Assembly (NCBI GenBank): GCA_932294295.1
Contig: OW028576.1
Location: 24,559,227-24,623,226 of the forward strand
Reading direction: 5' to 3'
Length of the DNA stretch: 64,000 nucleotides
From: Alitta virens
Taxonomy: Eukaryota; Annelida; Polychaeta; Phyllodocida; Nereididae
The translations under genes were made by a program, and so were the position numbers. Of this stretch, positions 1-12,125 are shown piece by piece. Each line of letters opens with the position of its first letter. Positions within the stretch are counted from its first letter, which is position 1. The notes under the pieces were generated by a model. The model saw only the letters and a program-made list of their open reading frames with translations. It did not search any database and was not told where the DNA came from.

Positions 1-348
1 TGCAAAAAACATTCTCAAACAAGTCCTTAATGATCCCATGCATCACACATGCTAGGCTGTTTAAAAATGCGAAATGTTTCCTAAATTTTTTATTATTTTT
101 TTTATTTGAAAAAGTTCCCCATTTTATTTATATTTTTTATACAATGTATTTGACAGTGATTTAAATACTTGCACTATGTCATTAATAATACAATGGACAA
201 TAATAAAAAAAATTCAAATGCTCCATCAACAATCATCCAATTAATCATACATTTAGTGAGAGCATAGTGCCTTTAAAATTGAAACAAATAATTCAATACA
301 TTCCTTTTACAAAAACATTAAACAGTAAATTTATTTCTGCTATTTCAG
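1..348 (+). other. 5' flank / upstream intron of TLR-A
   Basis: AT-rich sequence with no gene. It is recognisably homologous to 14,990-15,224 (TLR-B) and 54,590-54,858 (TLR-C), including a shared track of T and the segment around CATACAGTTAGTGAGAGC. It ends in a polypyrimidine stretch and CAG at 346-348, which reads as a 3' splice site. A first exon with the ATG should therefore lie upstream, outside the window or unrecognised. The open frame entering from 267 starts with GTG and is not a credible start. Confidence 0.6.
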
Positions 349-3300
349 GAAACCTGGCCATTTGGCTGTTGCTGGTCTACATTTTGGATGGAATTCACCA
401 GGGAGACACAAGTGCTGACACCTGCTGTAAATACAACATGAATCACACAACATATACTTGCCGAGGGTGTGGAATGAAAGATGTTCCCAAGGAAATAGAT
501 GGCAAAGTGACTACCCTTGATTTAGCTCAGAACAACTTAACATCACTCAAAGACAATGTGTTCTTAAACTTAACAAAATTGATAAACTTGTACTTGAACA
601 ACAATCAAATCAGCCACATAAGTCGAAATGCACTCAGGGGACTAAAAAATCTTAACGAGTTGCATTTTAGAAGAAACAAGTTATGTATCAATGACTCCAA
701 TTTCAATGGGATATTTAACGCTACACCACATCTTAAAACTCTACAATTGGTGAATGACGATTGTTGCTCTCTCCAGTGCAAATTTATTTTATTTATTGAT
801 TTCTTTTTATGTATTATTTATTTATTGATTTAAAAATGGTTAACAATGTACATAAATGGTGATAGTTTAGATAAAAATGTATATTGTAATTTCATATTTT
901 TATTGATGACATATTGTGATTTTTTATTGCTTTTTACAATTTACTATTCAATAATGTCATTGTGTGACAGGTAGAGGGGCCGTTTGTAATGCTGTTATGC
1001 CTAAATGATAGTTTGTGCTGTGTCAAGCCATGTGTGACCAAGCAAACATTAACGCCATGTGTTGGTCACACTTGAGTGAACCATGTGCTTAGATTACACC
1101 TGTGTGATAACATGTGACATTTACATTTAAGTGTGTCATTGACATGATTAATATTCCATAGAACAGGAAATCATATCTGAGCATGTGTAGAAATACTGGA
1201 ACTGATCAGGCAAAAAGTTTAAAATTCATTTCTGCAATTTCACCTCAACTGGCAGTTTGGCTGATACAAATTTTCTTGCACAAGTCATACATAAATTATA
1301 AAGGTGAGTTAAATTTCACTTTATTGTATTTAGATATGCTCTATTATCTTTAGGTATCTTTTATACTGATTGATGTATTTATTTGAGAATTATATGTTGT
1401 ATTTGTTATAAATTTTAGTTAGACATAATTCATGAGCCAGTTTGAATTGAGGATGAATTCTGGTCATTACAGGTATATTACTAAACTTTGAAGTTCTCCT
1501 TGTGGGTGGTGTGATAATCTATGACCAGGTTGCATATTGTTGTAAGTTTGTATTATTTCTTGTTTGTCAATTTTGTGCTATTTCTTGTAAATTTATTTGA
1601 ATATTGAAAATTCTGAATATTCTGACATTAGTTGAAATTTATGATGCAACATTGCTTAGTAAAATTTCAATTAGTATTTGATTATGTGTTAAATCAAAGG
1701 TTGTCAACCATAGTTTAAATGAGTGCTATTTTATTATGATTGTAGATTCACCCATATGACTACTTTCTACTTTACTACAAATAAATGGAGTGAATACACA
1801 GCAACTATTTTACATCTGACTTTGCCTTATTTGTGGTATAAGAAATCCCACGCACGCCCGCAACAGATTGCAAGGAATCATCTAAAAGTTATCCGAATGA
1901 AGCGTTTAGGCCATTAAATAGATTAGAGCAGCTTTCCATATCTTTTGTGAAAGATGCCAATTTTGGCCCAGTTTTCAGTGAACTGACCAATCTCAAATAT
2001 CTGATGATCCTTGGATCTGATGGTCTTAATACTGATGGAGGTACTTTAGGCTGTGACGCTTTCAAGGCATTGTCAAAAGTATCTGTGGAAATGTTATCAG
2101 TCAGAAATTCTGGCATTACAAAGATTTGTCCACATGCTCTCCAACCACTGAAGGAATTGAAGTACCTGAATTTCGCCTGTAATAAGAATTTGTATTACAG
2201 CAATATCAATGACGCTGTTAACAAATTACCAGAGTCTACACTGCAAATTTTAATCATAGACAGGACAGGAGCAGGAGAAGAAGAAATTGTCCTATCAGAG
2301 TACAAATATTCTAGTTCTTGGCATGGCCTGCAAAACTGGTCAGCCCGGTTCATGAACACAGGACATCTACATATTAGAAATTTTGAGTTCTTTCTAAGTT
2401 TGACAGAAATGCGGTACCTTGGATTCCCAGCAAATATGATATACATGCACTATAGTCCTCAGAATGTGGAGAAACTGATTGACTTTTTCAACAAGACTAA
2501 GATGGAGACAGCTGACTTAAGTTATTTTGGCAAGTTTTGTGATTCAGATAATATTCATAATGAACCTAATATATTCTTCCGCAAACGACCAGAAGATGTC
2601 TTCCCATCTATTGCTCCAGAACACAATGATTTCGATCCAGATGCACCTTTTGAAGAAGGTCAATTACTATGGAGAAACTTACCATTATCCCTTCGTTATT
2701 TCTACTTTGAACACTTCACATTTGGCATGATGGATGTGTTCCAGTTCCAGTTCAATCCCTTAAATCAACTATCATATGTTAGCATTGCAAATTCAAATTT
2801 TTTTGGACGAATTAAAACGCTGAGAAATATCACCAATTTGCAAATATTGGATGCACGCAAATGTGGTTTTAACAACTTTGCAAGGAAGCCATTGAACTAT
2901 CCAAATTTACAGAAACTCTTACTGAATGGAAATAACTTGAGGAATATTGGCACAAAAGAAGCAAAAGTGTCCCCATTTGATTTAATGAGAATGCTTAAGC
3001 ATATTGACCTTGGCAATAACAACATTAATTATATTCAGCAAAGTTCATTCAGAGATCTACCTTTGTTAGAAGTGATAAAATTAAATCAAAATTATCTCAC
3101 TACTCTAAATCTAGACTTAAGTGGATCACCTGCCATCAAAAGCATTGACATTTCTCGAAATTTTATTACTTCAGTAAGTGAGGCTTTCATGCAATCAGTT
3201 GATGAACTTGTTAATAAACATGAAGTATGGATGGATATGTCCAGAAACAAATTTGATTGCAGTTGCCAGTCTCTATCATTTATCAGGTGGTTCCAGACCA

Positions 3301-4046
3301 CTGAAGTACAAATTCAAAGCCGTGATACTATGACATGTGCAGAAGGTAACATGATCGCTGACATAGACATGACTTGGATGACCTTCACATGTTTCATGAC
3401 AAGAACACATCTTTCAGTTGTGCTGGCTACACTGGCTCCTACTGCTTTTGTTGTCATTGTTTTGGGACTCATGTACAAGAATCGTTACAGAATCCAATTC
3501 CGATATTATATCATGATAGATCATCTACGGCAAAACAGGAGTGAAGTGCTAAGAACCAGTGGACATGGAAGTTTAGAAGAACTGTGTAGAGATGATACAC
3601 CAAATGTGTACATATCTTGTGCTGCTGAAGATACAGACTGGCTTTATGAAGAAGTTGTACCAAGACTCGAAGATTTATGGGGTTACTCTACTTTTTCACG
3701 CAGACGTGACATTGACATGGGAAACCCTAAGATATCATCAGTTGCTTCCTTACATGCAGCTGCTGTCTGTATGTGTGTGATTACACCTAACTTCTGTGAA
3801 GATGGTGTTTGTCTTTGGGAGCTTGAAATGATCTTGGCTAAAGGAGAGGAATCAGTTCTTTTCTTATGCAAAGAGCAAGTTGATCCGAATGAGCATAAAT
3901 ACATCAGTAGAATCACTCATTTCTATAATCATTTTGAGTATGGAGAATCTGATTCAGAAAGACAAGTTTGCTGGGACAAACTGAAAAGCTTTATTGAAGT
4001 TAATGTGAATACTGGAATACCTGAATCTGATCCTGTAAGGCAATAG
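349..4046 (+). CDS. Toll-like receptor copy A, coding sequence split by a 1.1 kb insertion
   Basis: Type I membrane pattern-recognition receptor: leucine-rich ectodomain outside the cell and a cytoplasmic TIR domain for adaptor signalling. The coding parts are 349-761 (hydrophobic signal segment, cysteine-rich LRR N-cap, first LRRs) and 1,869-4,046 (remaining LRRs, LRR C-cap with CSC near 3,258, transmembrane helix near 3,412-3,480, TIR from about 3,590). The reading frame before and after the interruption matches TLR-B codon for codon, so the ancestral gene was uninterrupted here. Compared with TLR-B it lacks 11 codons near 2,530 and has one extra Glu codon near 2,281. Box 2 of the TIR reads RDIDMG rather than RDxxPG. 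Whether the insertion is spliced out is unknown: the gene may be functional, or a recent pseudogene. No ATG is seen; the start should be in an upstream exon. Confidence 0.85.
762..1865. mobile_element. 1.1 kb insertion inside TLR-A, ends TGTTGC...GCAACA
   Basis: Seen directly: TLR-B has no sequence here, while TLR-A carries 1,104 bases that begin TGTTGC and end GCAACA, flanked on both sides by GAT (759-761 and 1,866-1,868). Removing one GAT plus the insert leaves a frame collinear with TLR-B. No coding capacity was found. Short TG...CA inverted ends fit a solo LTR or small DNA transposon, but a 3-bp duplication is short and could be chance. Alternatively it is spliced as an intron (GTTGCT...CAACAG would keep the frame with one extra codon), although that donor is poor. 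Confidence 0.55.
1220..1265 (+). repeat. Degenerate echo of the TLR first-exon/splice region inside the insertion
   Basis: The stretch around TTCATTTCTGCAATTTCA and GGCAGTTTGGCTG resembles the acceptor and signal-peptide start of TLR-A (around 330-370: TTATTTCTGCTATTTCAG, GGCCATTTGGCTG). The match is imperfect, lasts about 40 bases, and lacks the AG acceptor. It may be a relic of a TLR exon carried in the inserted DNA, or coincidence in AT-rich sequence. Confidence 0.3.
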
Positions 4047-5290
4047 AGTCACATTGATCAGGTTTCTCTTGTTGAGATGGGGTAAAGTACATGATTAAGC
4101 AATCTAATTTAAACATTTCACTCATGACTCGATAATTTTGGTCAAAAATGCAGGGCAAATGAATAAAAAAATGTAGTATATATACTGTACACAAGATACC
4201 TAGGATATAGAGTCACATTAGGTATCTTTTGCCCAAATGGATGGAGTCCATAAAAAAACAAAATGTTTTTTGCCACTTGGTGAAACATCACTAAAGTAAA
4301 GAAAAAATCACTTGCTTGAACAGCAAGAACTTAAAGGTTAACATATATTGTATGCAAACTGATGAACCCTTTCAATGATTTTCAACATAATGTACATGGC
4401 ATATGGGGAAATTATTAAAAATAATTATACCAAAAAGTTGTTTGCAGGCATTTAACCATACAATGAATACATTTGAAACCATATTTTAATCTTGACCTAC
4501 TAAATATGTCCGTTTATTAAGAAATCACTCACAGATCAACAATTTTTAATCATCTTGAAGTCCGAAACAAATTGTTTTTAAAGGACTACTCTGTACTTTA
4601 TGGACTTTTGCATTTCCAGGCAATGATTTTAATAATGCCTATTTGGAATTTTATGCTTTGATGTCATTATTTTGATGGGAATATTATGTGTTTTTATATT
4701 GATGGGTATGTCATGTACCAAACCAACCTCAGGTTTCATTATTTGATAAACAAATTACAATATGACTTTGTTAGAGCAACCAAATCTTGTATGGCAATTT
4801 ATTTAAGAAAATAATATCATTATGCCTCTATGTCTATAACTTCTGTAGCTCTGTTACACAATTAATACATGGAATCATGTTTTTGATTTTGTATTAAATT
4901 GAAGTTAATGATATTAAGCAGATATTAAGTATTATTGTGCAATGTTGTGTTGGAATAATATTACCATTATTTCGCAATGTTGCCAAGTCTCGTCCTAATC
5001 ATTGCACATGATATTTATTAATATTATTTTATGATGGTTAAGTGGCTGAACATTTTGCTGTTATGGAGGCTGTAAACAAATATTATCTCTGACAATAGAT
5101 TCAAATTTTGCAATTTATATTGTTATGTTTTCATTTGGCCACAATTGCATGTTCTGTATTTATATATAATACAATCTTATATTTGCATTCTACAAAATAC
5201 GAGTTTGTCTTTTTTTACAGTTAAATAGTTGTTTATTGCAAAGTACTGTTGATCTCATACATTAAGATCACTAGCAAGACCATCTTACTC
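4047..5290 (+). repeat. 3' flank of TLR-A, duplicated downstream of the Polinton
   Basis: No gene. From 4,094 on, the sequence is nearly identical to 40,036-41,240, which is the 3' flank of TLR-B pushed away by the Polinton. Only scattered single-base differences are visible. The ATTAAG at 4,094-4,099 is the unoccupied Polinton target site. Confidence 0.9.
4162..4167 (+). promoter_or_regulatory. Polyadenylation signal of TLR-A
   Basis: AATAAA lies 116 bases after the TLR-A stop codon. The same signal occurs after TLR-C. In TLR-B it is separated from the gene by the Polinton. Confidence 0.5.
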
Positions 5291-6339
5291 AGATATTTGA
5301 TTTTGGGCCCATGCTAACATGCACAGACCAAATCACCATTAGGACTGGTATCTTAAGGGGCGTTCACACGGTCACGAGTGGGGGATTGCGAGTGGGGGAT
5401 GGCGAGTGGGCGTGGATGACAAAATATGTTTACTCCTGCTCAACCATGTCCATAGGTAATTTAATCAGTGAGCGATGTACGGATACCCGTGCTATTCCTG
5501 GTAGATCCTCCAGATCACTCGTGCATATCATGTTTACAAATTTTGCGAACGTTCTACAAGTCTAATTGTCAACCTTTTTTTTTTCACCCAGAAGACTTTT
5601 ACTGAAATATTTATGGTTTCCATACTCGTTTGGCCCACATAGTTTGATCAGGACCGATTTGTATAAGAAAAATGTCTGAACTGGGCCATTGCCACTGCTA
5701 AACTGACAAGTTCAGCAACTTTCACTGAATACTTTCTGAATCTTCTCCCTTGATTAATTTGTTCAGATGGCAGGAATCAAAATGTTAAAGTTAGTGGAAC
5801 TGATATTTAAACTTTGGCTGGAACAACTACAGTCAAACAAATAGGAGTGTGACTCATCAATGCCAGTTTAAGCAGAAGAAAACAATAAAAGTTTATGTAT
5901 CAATTTTATACCAACTGTAAAAGGATTTCCGGTGCCAGGTAAGGCTGATTTTTTTCATTTTATGCATTTTGTCAAGAATATCAAGTTTGACTGATTACAC
6001 TCATTCTGTTTTCTTTATAAGGTATTTTGTGATGCTCATTGAGCCCACATTATACTACTCCTCATCATATGAGCTAATATGACTCTCATGGTTTTTCAAT
6101 GAGGTCCACAAAAACTGCACAACTAGGAAGCCTTGGAACATGTCAATTAAGAGGTCTTCTTCATAGTTTGGCAAAAGAGGAAAATATAAATGCATGTGTT
6201 ATGTTACAATTCATTTGCGTTTTGTATTTGCAAGAGAAATAAGCACCTTTGCACAAAATTCATACTGCCCTGCATGAAGGTAAGCACATTAAGTATTGAG
6301 AATAAGACAAAAGGGAGATTGCATTACAGCATACTAGTA
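5291..6339. repeat. Duplicated non-coding DNA with a GGGCGTTCACACGG/GAGTGGGGGATGGCGAG segment
   Basis: No convincing gene. The segment at about 5,355-5,415 (and its copy at 41,301-41,365) is GC-rich in AT-rich surroundings and contains GAGTGGGGGAT twice, with GGCGAGTGGGCG. It looks like the end of a non-autonomous DNA transposon. An 84-codon open frame here is kept in both copies only because the copies are nearly identical. Confidence 0.4.
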
Positions 6340-6526
6340 GGGTGGTGGATGGAATAGGGCTTTACATTCAGTATTTCTGCACCTAATGGGCTAATTAGTA
6401 TAGGCAGGGACCACTGCAATGATATTAAGAATGAAACAGCCATCCAACTTAGGCACTACCGGGAATTGAACAAGTGACCCAGTGGTTGGAAGCCAAGAGT
6501 GCTACCACTGAGCTAGTCCCCCACCC
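6340..6526 (-). mobile_element. tRNA-derived SINE, copy 1
   Basis: Read on the minus strand it begins with a tRNA-like head: an A-box-like TAGCTCAGTGGTAGCAC, then a degenerate B box. A unique body follows, ending near TCCATCCACCACCC. The same element occurs at 8,019, 42,238, 44,614 and 53,055. The copy at 42,238 is its duplicate in block B. Confidence 0.75.
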
Positions 6527-6815
6527 AGAGCATAATAATGGACAATATAATAAAAATAGTGAATCATGGGCAGTCAAACAAGGAGATTGGTGTGATGAGG
6601 AATATTTGCAACAAAACTTAAGCCAACAAAACTGTATATTGTATTTTCCGCATAGCCGCTAATCATGCATTGCAGCCGGCCAACATGCTTAGCATATGTC
6701 CAATATAATCCGCTGCTGCATAACACTAAATCTGGCAATAAGGATTCCCATCTTGCTTTTGACAATTTGGCAGACAAAAAGCTGAGAATATATGCAAGCA
6801 CCTACAATCATGATC
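6523..6815. repeat. Segment present in block A but absent from block B
   Basis: Block B runs directly from the SINE head to AATAAGTATGATATCTG (42,424-42,440), whereas block A has about 290 extra bases first. The last 60 bases (GCAGACAAAAAGCTGAGAAT) resemble block B sequence at 45,897-45,960. This points to an internal rearrangement or transposed piece, not simple deletion. Confidence 0.5.
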
Positions 6816-8018
6816 AATAAGTATGATATCTGTCATGCAAAAGTTATGATGAATGGCACATGTTTACATATTTAAAGTTCCATGTAACGGATAAAAAAAT
6901 ATTGACTTAAAGCAAATATCAACATTTTCATAAAGAAGGTCCTGTAATAAATTGAAAAACATAATTGTTTCAAACATACAAGTAATTTAACAAATGGTTG
7001 CTTGTGGTTATATACTACACCATTTGGAATCCCTGTATTCCAGGAAGGTCAGTCAGGCAAAACTGTATTTTGTCATGTCTCACATGCCGACCATCATTTT
7101 GGTGAAAAATATCATGAGACAACAAGGGAGCATTGGTTCACATACATATCTGAATGTGCCAAATCATGAGAGATACCAGCTTTAAGCTAAGTTTGTGACG
7201 TTATAACTGATCATTGTTGGCATGGTCCTTGTGACATCATCACAGTTGTTGTGGACTTATTTGGAGGATGATGTCACTATCATATTAATGACAAAAATGA
7301 CTGTATTATTATGAGTGCAATATCTGTTACTCAGTGCAAATAAAAAAAATGATTGTTTTTATTTAAGTTGTATACTAGAGCTTTTTTGCCGAGACAACTA
7401 TAACCTGACTAATGTGACTAAAATTAGACTATGGGTCATGGGTTCGAATCTCAGTTGGGCTTATGTTAAAAACACCCCCATGATTATAAAGTTGTTCCCA
7501 ACCATTATAATTAGATAAATCATTATTTCTTTGGTGAAACTCAATCATAGTAGAGGAGAAAAAGTTCAACAGTGCACCAGTGACTGTGTCAGGACATTGA
7601 ACTGAGCTACTGGGGACATGGTGTATGAAGTGTAATGGTTGAATTATATTTCTGACAGGAATGCATTGAACTATTATAGTCATTATCATGGAATCAATCA
7701 CTGGGGAATCAACAGTACCTGATACGAATTAAGGGAACCCTACTAAAATATACAATAGTTCCATGATTGGATGGTCAACAAATGCTTATGTTTACTCGTA
7801 TATATGTGTGAATGTGAAGTAATTTCTTTCAACCATGTTGGTAATTTTCATTTACATGACATTACAGTCCCTGATGAATTCTCTACTTTTGCTATCAAAC
7901 TAGCATTGCCTTCACAATGCTAGCCTCTTCTTTGACCACAGTTTTTTGGGTCTTTCTGGAGGGAGCTGCAATGCAAAAAAACTGTTATTTATGTATGTGT
8001 GTTACGAAAGAATACATA
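6816..8018. other. Gene-free duplicated DNA
   Basis: Homologous to about 42,424-43,645 in block B, with small indels. No open frame with protein-like composition. Contains GCTGCAATGCAAAAAAACTG at about 7,966, the site that carries a LINE insertion in block B. Confidence 0.6.
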
Positions 8019-8210
8019 GGGCGGGGGCCTAGCTCAGAGGTAGTGCTCTGGGCTTCCAACCACTGGGTCCCGGGTTCGATTCCTGTTCGAACCTAAGTTG
8101 GATGGCTGATTCCTCCTTCGTCTCATTGCCATGGTCTCTGCCTGTTCTAATTAGCCCAACTGGTGCAGAAATACAGGATGTAAAGCCCTTATCACACACA
8201 CACACGCACA
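8019..8210 (+). mobile_element. tRNA-derived SINE, copy 2
   Basis: Starts with a tRNA-like head: GGGGGCCTAGCTCAGAGGTAG as A-box region and GGGTTCGATTCC as a perfect B box. The body is followed by a CA-rich tail near 8,193-8,208. Its ancestral partner in block B is at 44,614. Confidence 0.8.
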
Positions 8211-9018
8211 TGAAAGAACACAAACTTATTATAGTTTTTTATGTGTTTGTTCTTGTTTTTCATAGCAACATGGATAAGTAAATGGGGCTGCGTAAAGCGA
8301 ATAGAGAAAGTATGATTTTTTCAATGATATCTGTGCATTCCAACCCAGGACTCAGTGCTCATGTCACCAAACACAGTTCTACAGTCTGAATTTAGTCCTG
8401 ATGTCTAATTTTAGATTCTAGTCTTAAAGTCCTATTTTAGCCCTTTCGGGGAAGACTAACATAATGAACATTTTAAACAGGATCATCTATAATAATAATA
8501 GTCTTGAATTTAATTGCCTAAAATTGAGGTAGTTTTGATAAAAAAGGAAAATAAAAGGAAAAACACATCTGTGTCAAATATTGCATTATGCTTTATGCAA
8601 TGTGGTCATGAGGAAATGTAAAATGCAATGATAGAACACAAATCAAGGGTCCTAAATGGGACTTTCACTGAAGTAAGTAATACGCATGAACCAACAAAAC
8701 CCCTTGATTACCAGGAACAGAGTGAAAACACTAAATGTAATTTAAGTTACTGAAAAATAACCTATTTGCACACAGTCCTAACAAGGAAGTTTGAAACATT
8801 TTGCTCATAAATTTTCCCCAAAAATGGGACCAAAGCCAACATCATTGATTAATTTCAACTGAAATCTTACTAAGACTGCATGTGTATTATAATATCGATA
8901 ATTAGGATTAAAACCATCAGTATCTGCTAAAACCGGCACATCTGGGTTAAAATTTATACTACACTGCACAAAGGTAAGCCAATACTGCAGCATTATTGTG
9001 AAAATTAAGGGAAAAGTA
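8211..9018. other. Gene-free DNA; end of duplication block A
   Basis: Similarity to block B (44,817-45,648) continues to about 9,018, through GTGAAAATTAAGGGAAAAGTAC, and then stops. No gene seen. Confidence 0.6.
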
Positions 9019-9865
9019 CCTCAGTCCTGGTGCCCATTTACTGAACTAGATTGCTTTGCACAAGTCTTGGGCTCTTTCACTGAACTAAACAATCTTGCAC
9101 AGCCATAGTGTTCATGCACTGAACCAAACTGCTTTGCACACGCCTAGTGTTCTTTCAAGGCCCAGACAATCTTGCTAGTTGCATGACTATGCCACACTTA
9201 GGGGGGCTGAAAAGCCTGACTGAAACAGGTTCCTGTCAGTCATTTCATCGAAAATGCCTTGAAATAAGGGCTACTACTAAGGTCATGGTGACCTCAAGGC
9301 CCGATTCCTTAATAAGGCCATATAAGATATCACTGAAAAATATCATGGTCAGTTTTATTGCTTCATCACTTCGTACTACATATTATAAAACAGCACCTTC
9401 AATTTTCATCTGACATTCAAAATTAAAAAGTTTATTTTATACGAAAATGCATTGATAATTCGATGGAGACATAGCGCATCTTATTTTCTCATAAAATGAC
9501 ACTGGAATCGAGCATCGGTGATGCTCTTCATAATGTTATGATGTCAGTAAGGTATTTTCTCCAGTCAGACAATATCATGTGAGGTTTGTTGACAAATAAA
9601 AGTAAGTGTTCTGGGCATGGTAAGCATGATTGTTATTTTACAAATAAGCTAATATACCCCACCACGTCAGCTAATTTTACCGTAAGTACTATTGGTTGTA
9701 ACATGTGCCCTTGATATTTACTTATTATTGAAACTGTTTTAGCAGATTGTGCTGTTCCATTAATTTATTTCATAAATATATAGCTGGATTAATAATTTGT
9801 AATGAACAATGTGGTTTCACAAACGAGACTGCCTTGCCATGAAGTAAACTTTGATGGAAAAGATT
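9019..9865. other. Gene-free unique DNA
   Basis: Nothing supportable seen. Short phrases around TTTGCACA...AGTGTTC and CACTGAAC recur several times at 9,050-9,160, a weak local repeat. Confidence 0.5.
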
Positions 9866-10640
9866 GTCTTTGAAAGATAGATAGCGATAGATAGATAGAT
9901 AGATGTGGAAAGTGTAGCCCTCTAAGACAAGTTCTTCTCACTATTGAGTGTTAATTGATGAGGTGAGACAGACAGGAGGGTCCACCAATGGCATTTGCCC
10001 CTTGGGTGGGATCTTTTTACATGCCTCAGCATAGAAACTGAATACAAGGGGTAGATTGAACTAACATGAGGCCAAAATTACTAAATAACAGCCGCAAATA
10101 GTTCTTTATAGGCAGGTGGGACTGTAATCAAATTGTAGGGCAGTACATGAATCATTTCAATATATTCTTTTTTTCGGTGCTTCTTTCCTTATTTTCAAGT
10201 AAATATATCATCAAAGTGATAGCATGACTATTTGCCAAAATAATGGCTATTTTCCTGCAAATATGTATATGTAGTATTCTTATTGTTTCCCAAAACTAAA
10301 GTTGGTAAAAAAATAGTGATTATGTTCATATTTCATAGATGCCAAATATAGCCATAAATTTGGGTCCACTTTACTGCACTAAACCCAACTGGGATTTTAG
10401 ATAGCTTATTTTTATGCATTTACTATAAATTGTATTTAGTCCGGGTATTTTTTCTTTTAATGTTCGGATGAGATGTTTAAATGGTTGTTCCATGTACCTG
10501 GTGTATATGCAAAGGCGAATATAATATGCCACCCATGGGGTAAATGTGTCATATGGGTGGACTGCTCTAGTCCACCCTTGGGAGCTGCAAGAACTTGCAT
10601 TAGAGGTCTGCACTTTCCACTATCTATTTATCTATCAATT
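9866..10640. mobile_element. Inverted-repeat element with GATA-repeat ends
   Basis: The left end (GATAGATAGATAGATGTGG then AAAGTGTAGCCCTCTAAGACAAG) is matched in inverted orientation at 10,590-10,640 (reverse strand GATAGATAAATAGATAGTGG then AAAGTGCAGACCTCTAATGCAAG). Both arms also carry a GGGTGG phrase shared with the SINE at 13,700. This could be a non-autonomous foldback element or two SINE copies in opposite orientation. No gene inside. Confidence 0.5.
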
Positions 10641-12125
10641 ATGTAACAGTGCAATCTTTGCAGTGTTTAACTTAATACACTCATTATCAACTTAGCTGTT
10701 TTATGAAACAAAACAGAATTATTTTCTTTGAAATTCTTTCTTTGAACTTACTGATTCGTGACATGAGAAATTAATGACATCAGATGTCGATATGCCAAAA
10801 CTATTTTTGGGACTTTTTGGCATGAATAAACCATTAACCTAATGTGGGAATTTTACTGATAAGGCTTTTATTCCTAACAGGAACAACCACCAAAGAAAAA
10901 CTATATGGAAATAATTTTTTTAAATGCTGAACCCCAGAGTTCTATGACTTATAGTTTCATTGGGACACCTACTGGCGATGACCAATGTATAGCAATGACC
11001 CCAGTTTTACATTTTATAAAACAATTTGAAAGCCTTTTTTGCTTATTTAAATGCACGTCAATTAATTAATTTGAATATGATTAGTCATTGTCAAATATTA
11101 AGAACAGTTTTCTGACAGTTAAGAATGAAAGATTAGCATAATGTTTGAAAAAAGGAGTAAAACTAATAGCTTTAAATAGAGACTCATTCATTATATATGA
11201 AGCATGAAGTTGCTTTCCAAAGAAATACCAATATTTCATGTGACACAAAATAAATAACAATGTAACATAACGCGGAATAATATTGATATAATAAACTGTG
11301 TAACAGTCAGTATATGTCTGATGGTGATTTAATTTCTATGTTTTGACATATCTAAAATTATTCATTTTTTTCATCTAATCTGCATATATATTTTCCTATT
11401 TCATGTTTGATCATACTAGATTATATGTCGCAAAAGTAAGTAGTATTAAGAATCTGATCTGAAGAAACTTATAACACAGTGTATATCCTGGTATAAAATA
11501 ATGTTATGCAACATATAAATTGGCATACTTTGTGCTAGCACTTTGATTCCAGTCCATTGAATCAAAAGTATCACAATGTCATGTGGGCTAACTTAGAACA
11601 ATCTTCATTTCTAATACAATCTGATTGTTTCATTTACCTTGTGCTACTGTTACAACAGCATCACCATTATAAAGGTAGTCTTTTACAAATAGGTAAAATA
11701 TAGTTAAAGGTAAAATAGAGTTGAGTACAAAATATACTAAATCATTGGTAAACAGTGTGTGCAGATAAAACTGACCTATGTGATGCACTAGGAAGTTTAA
11801 AACATGGTAAAATGATACCAAAAAACGGTTTTCCTCAAATTGTGGCTGCAGTCAACATGTGATTTTTTAATACTGCATTAGCATATACAACACCCAGATA
11901 AATACCGAACAATTCACTTGTGTATTTGGGAGTCAGAAAAGCACCACTACACAAGTTTCACACTTCACTGCATGAAAGGTAATATTTACGTATAATTCAG
12001 TATAACAGCATGATAATGTACTGAGAACTATGTAAAATAAGTATTACATCAAATTGTGACACTATGACCAATGAAACTAAAAAGAAATGAAGTAATTGGT
12101 CTGACATTGTCTTCAGTTCAATATA
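10641..12125. other. Gene-free unique DNA
   Basis: AT-rich with scattered poly-A/T. No coding, RNA or clear repeat feature seen. Confidence 0.5.

Noticed and set aside
5311..5565. 84-codon open frame conserved at 41,257-41,511
   Set aside because: Both copies lie in the recent segmental duplication and in a repeat-like GC-rich segment; conservation is only identity of the copies, and composition is not protein-like.
8019..8095. Possible tRNA gene
   Set aside because: Good A and B boxes, but it continues into a body shared with four other loci and lacks a cloverleaf 3' half; it is a SINE head.
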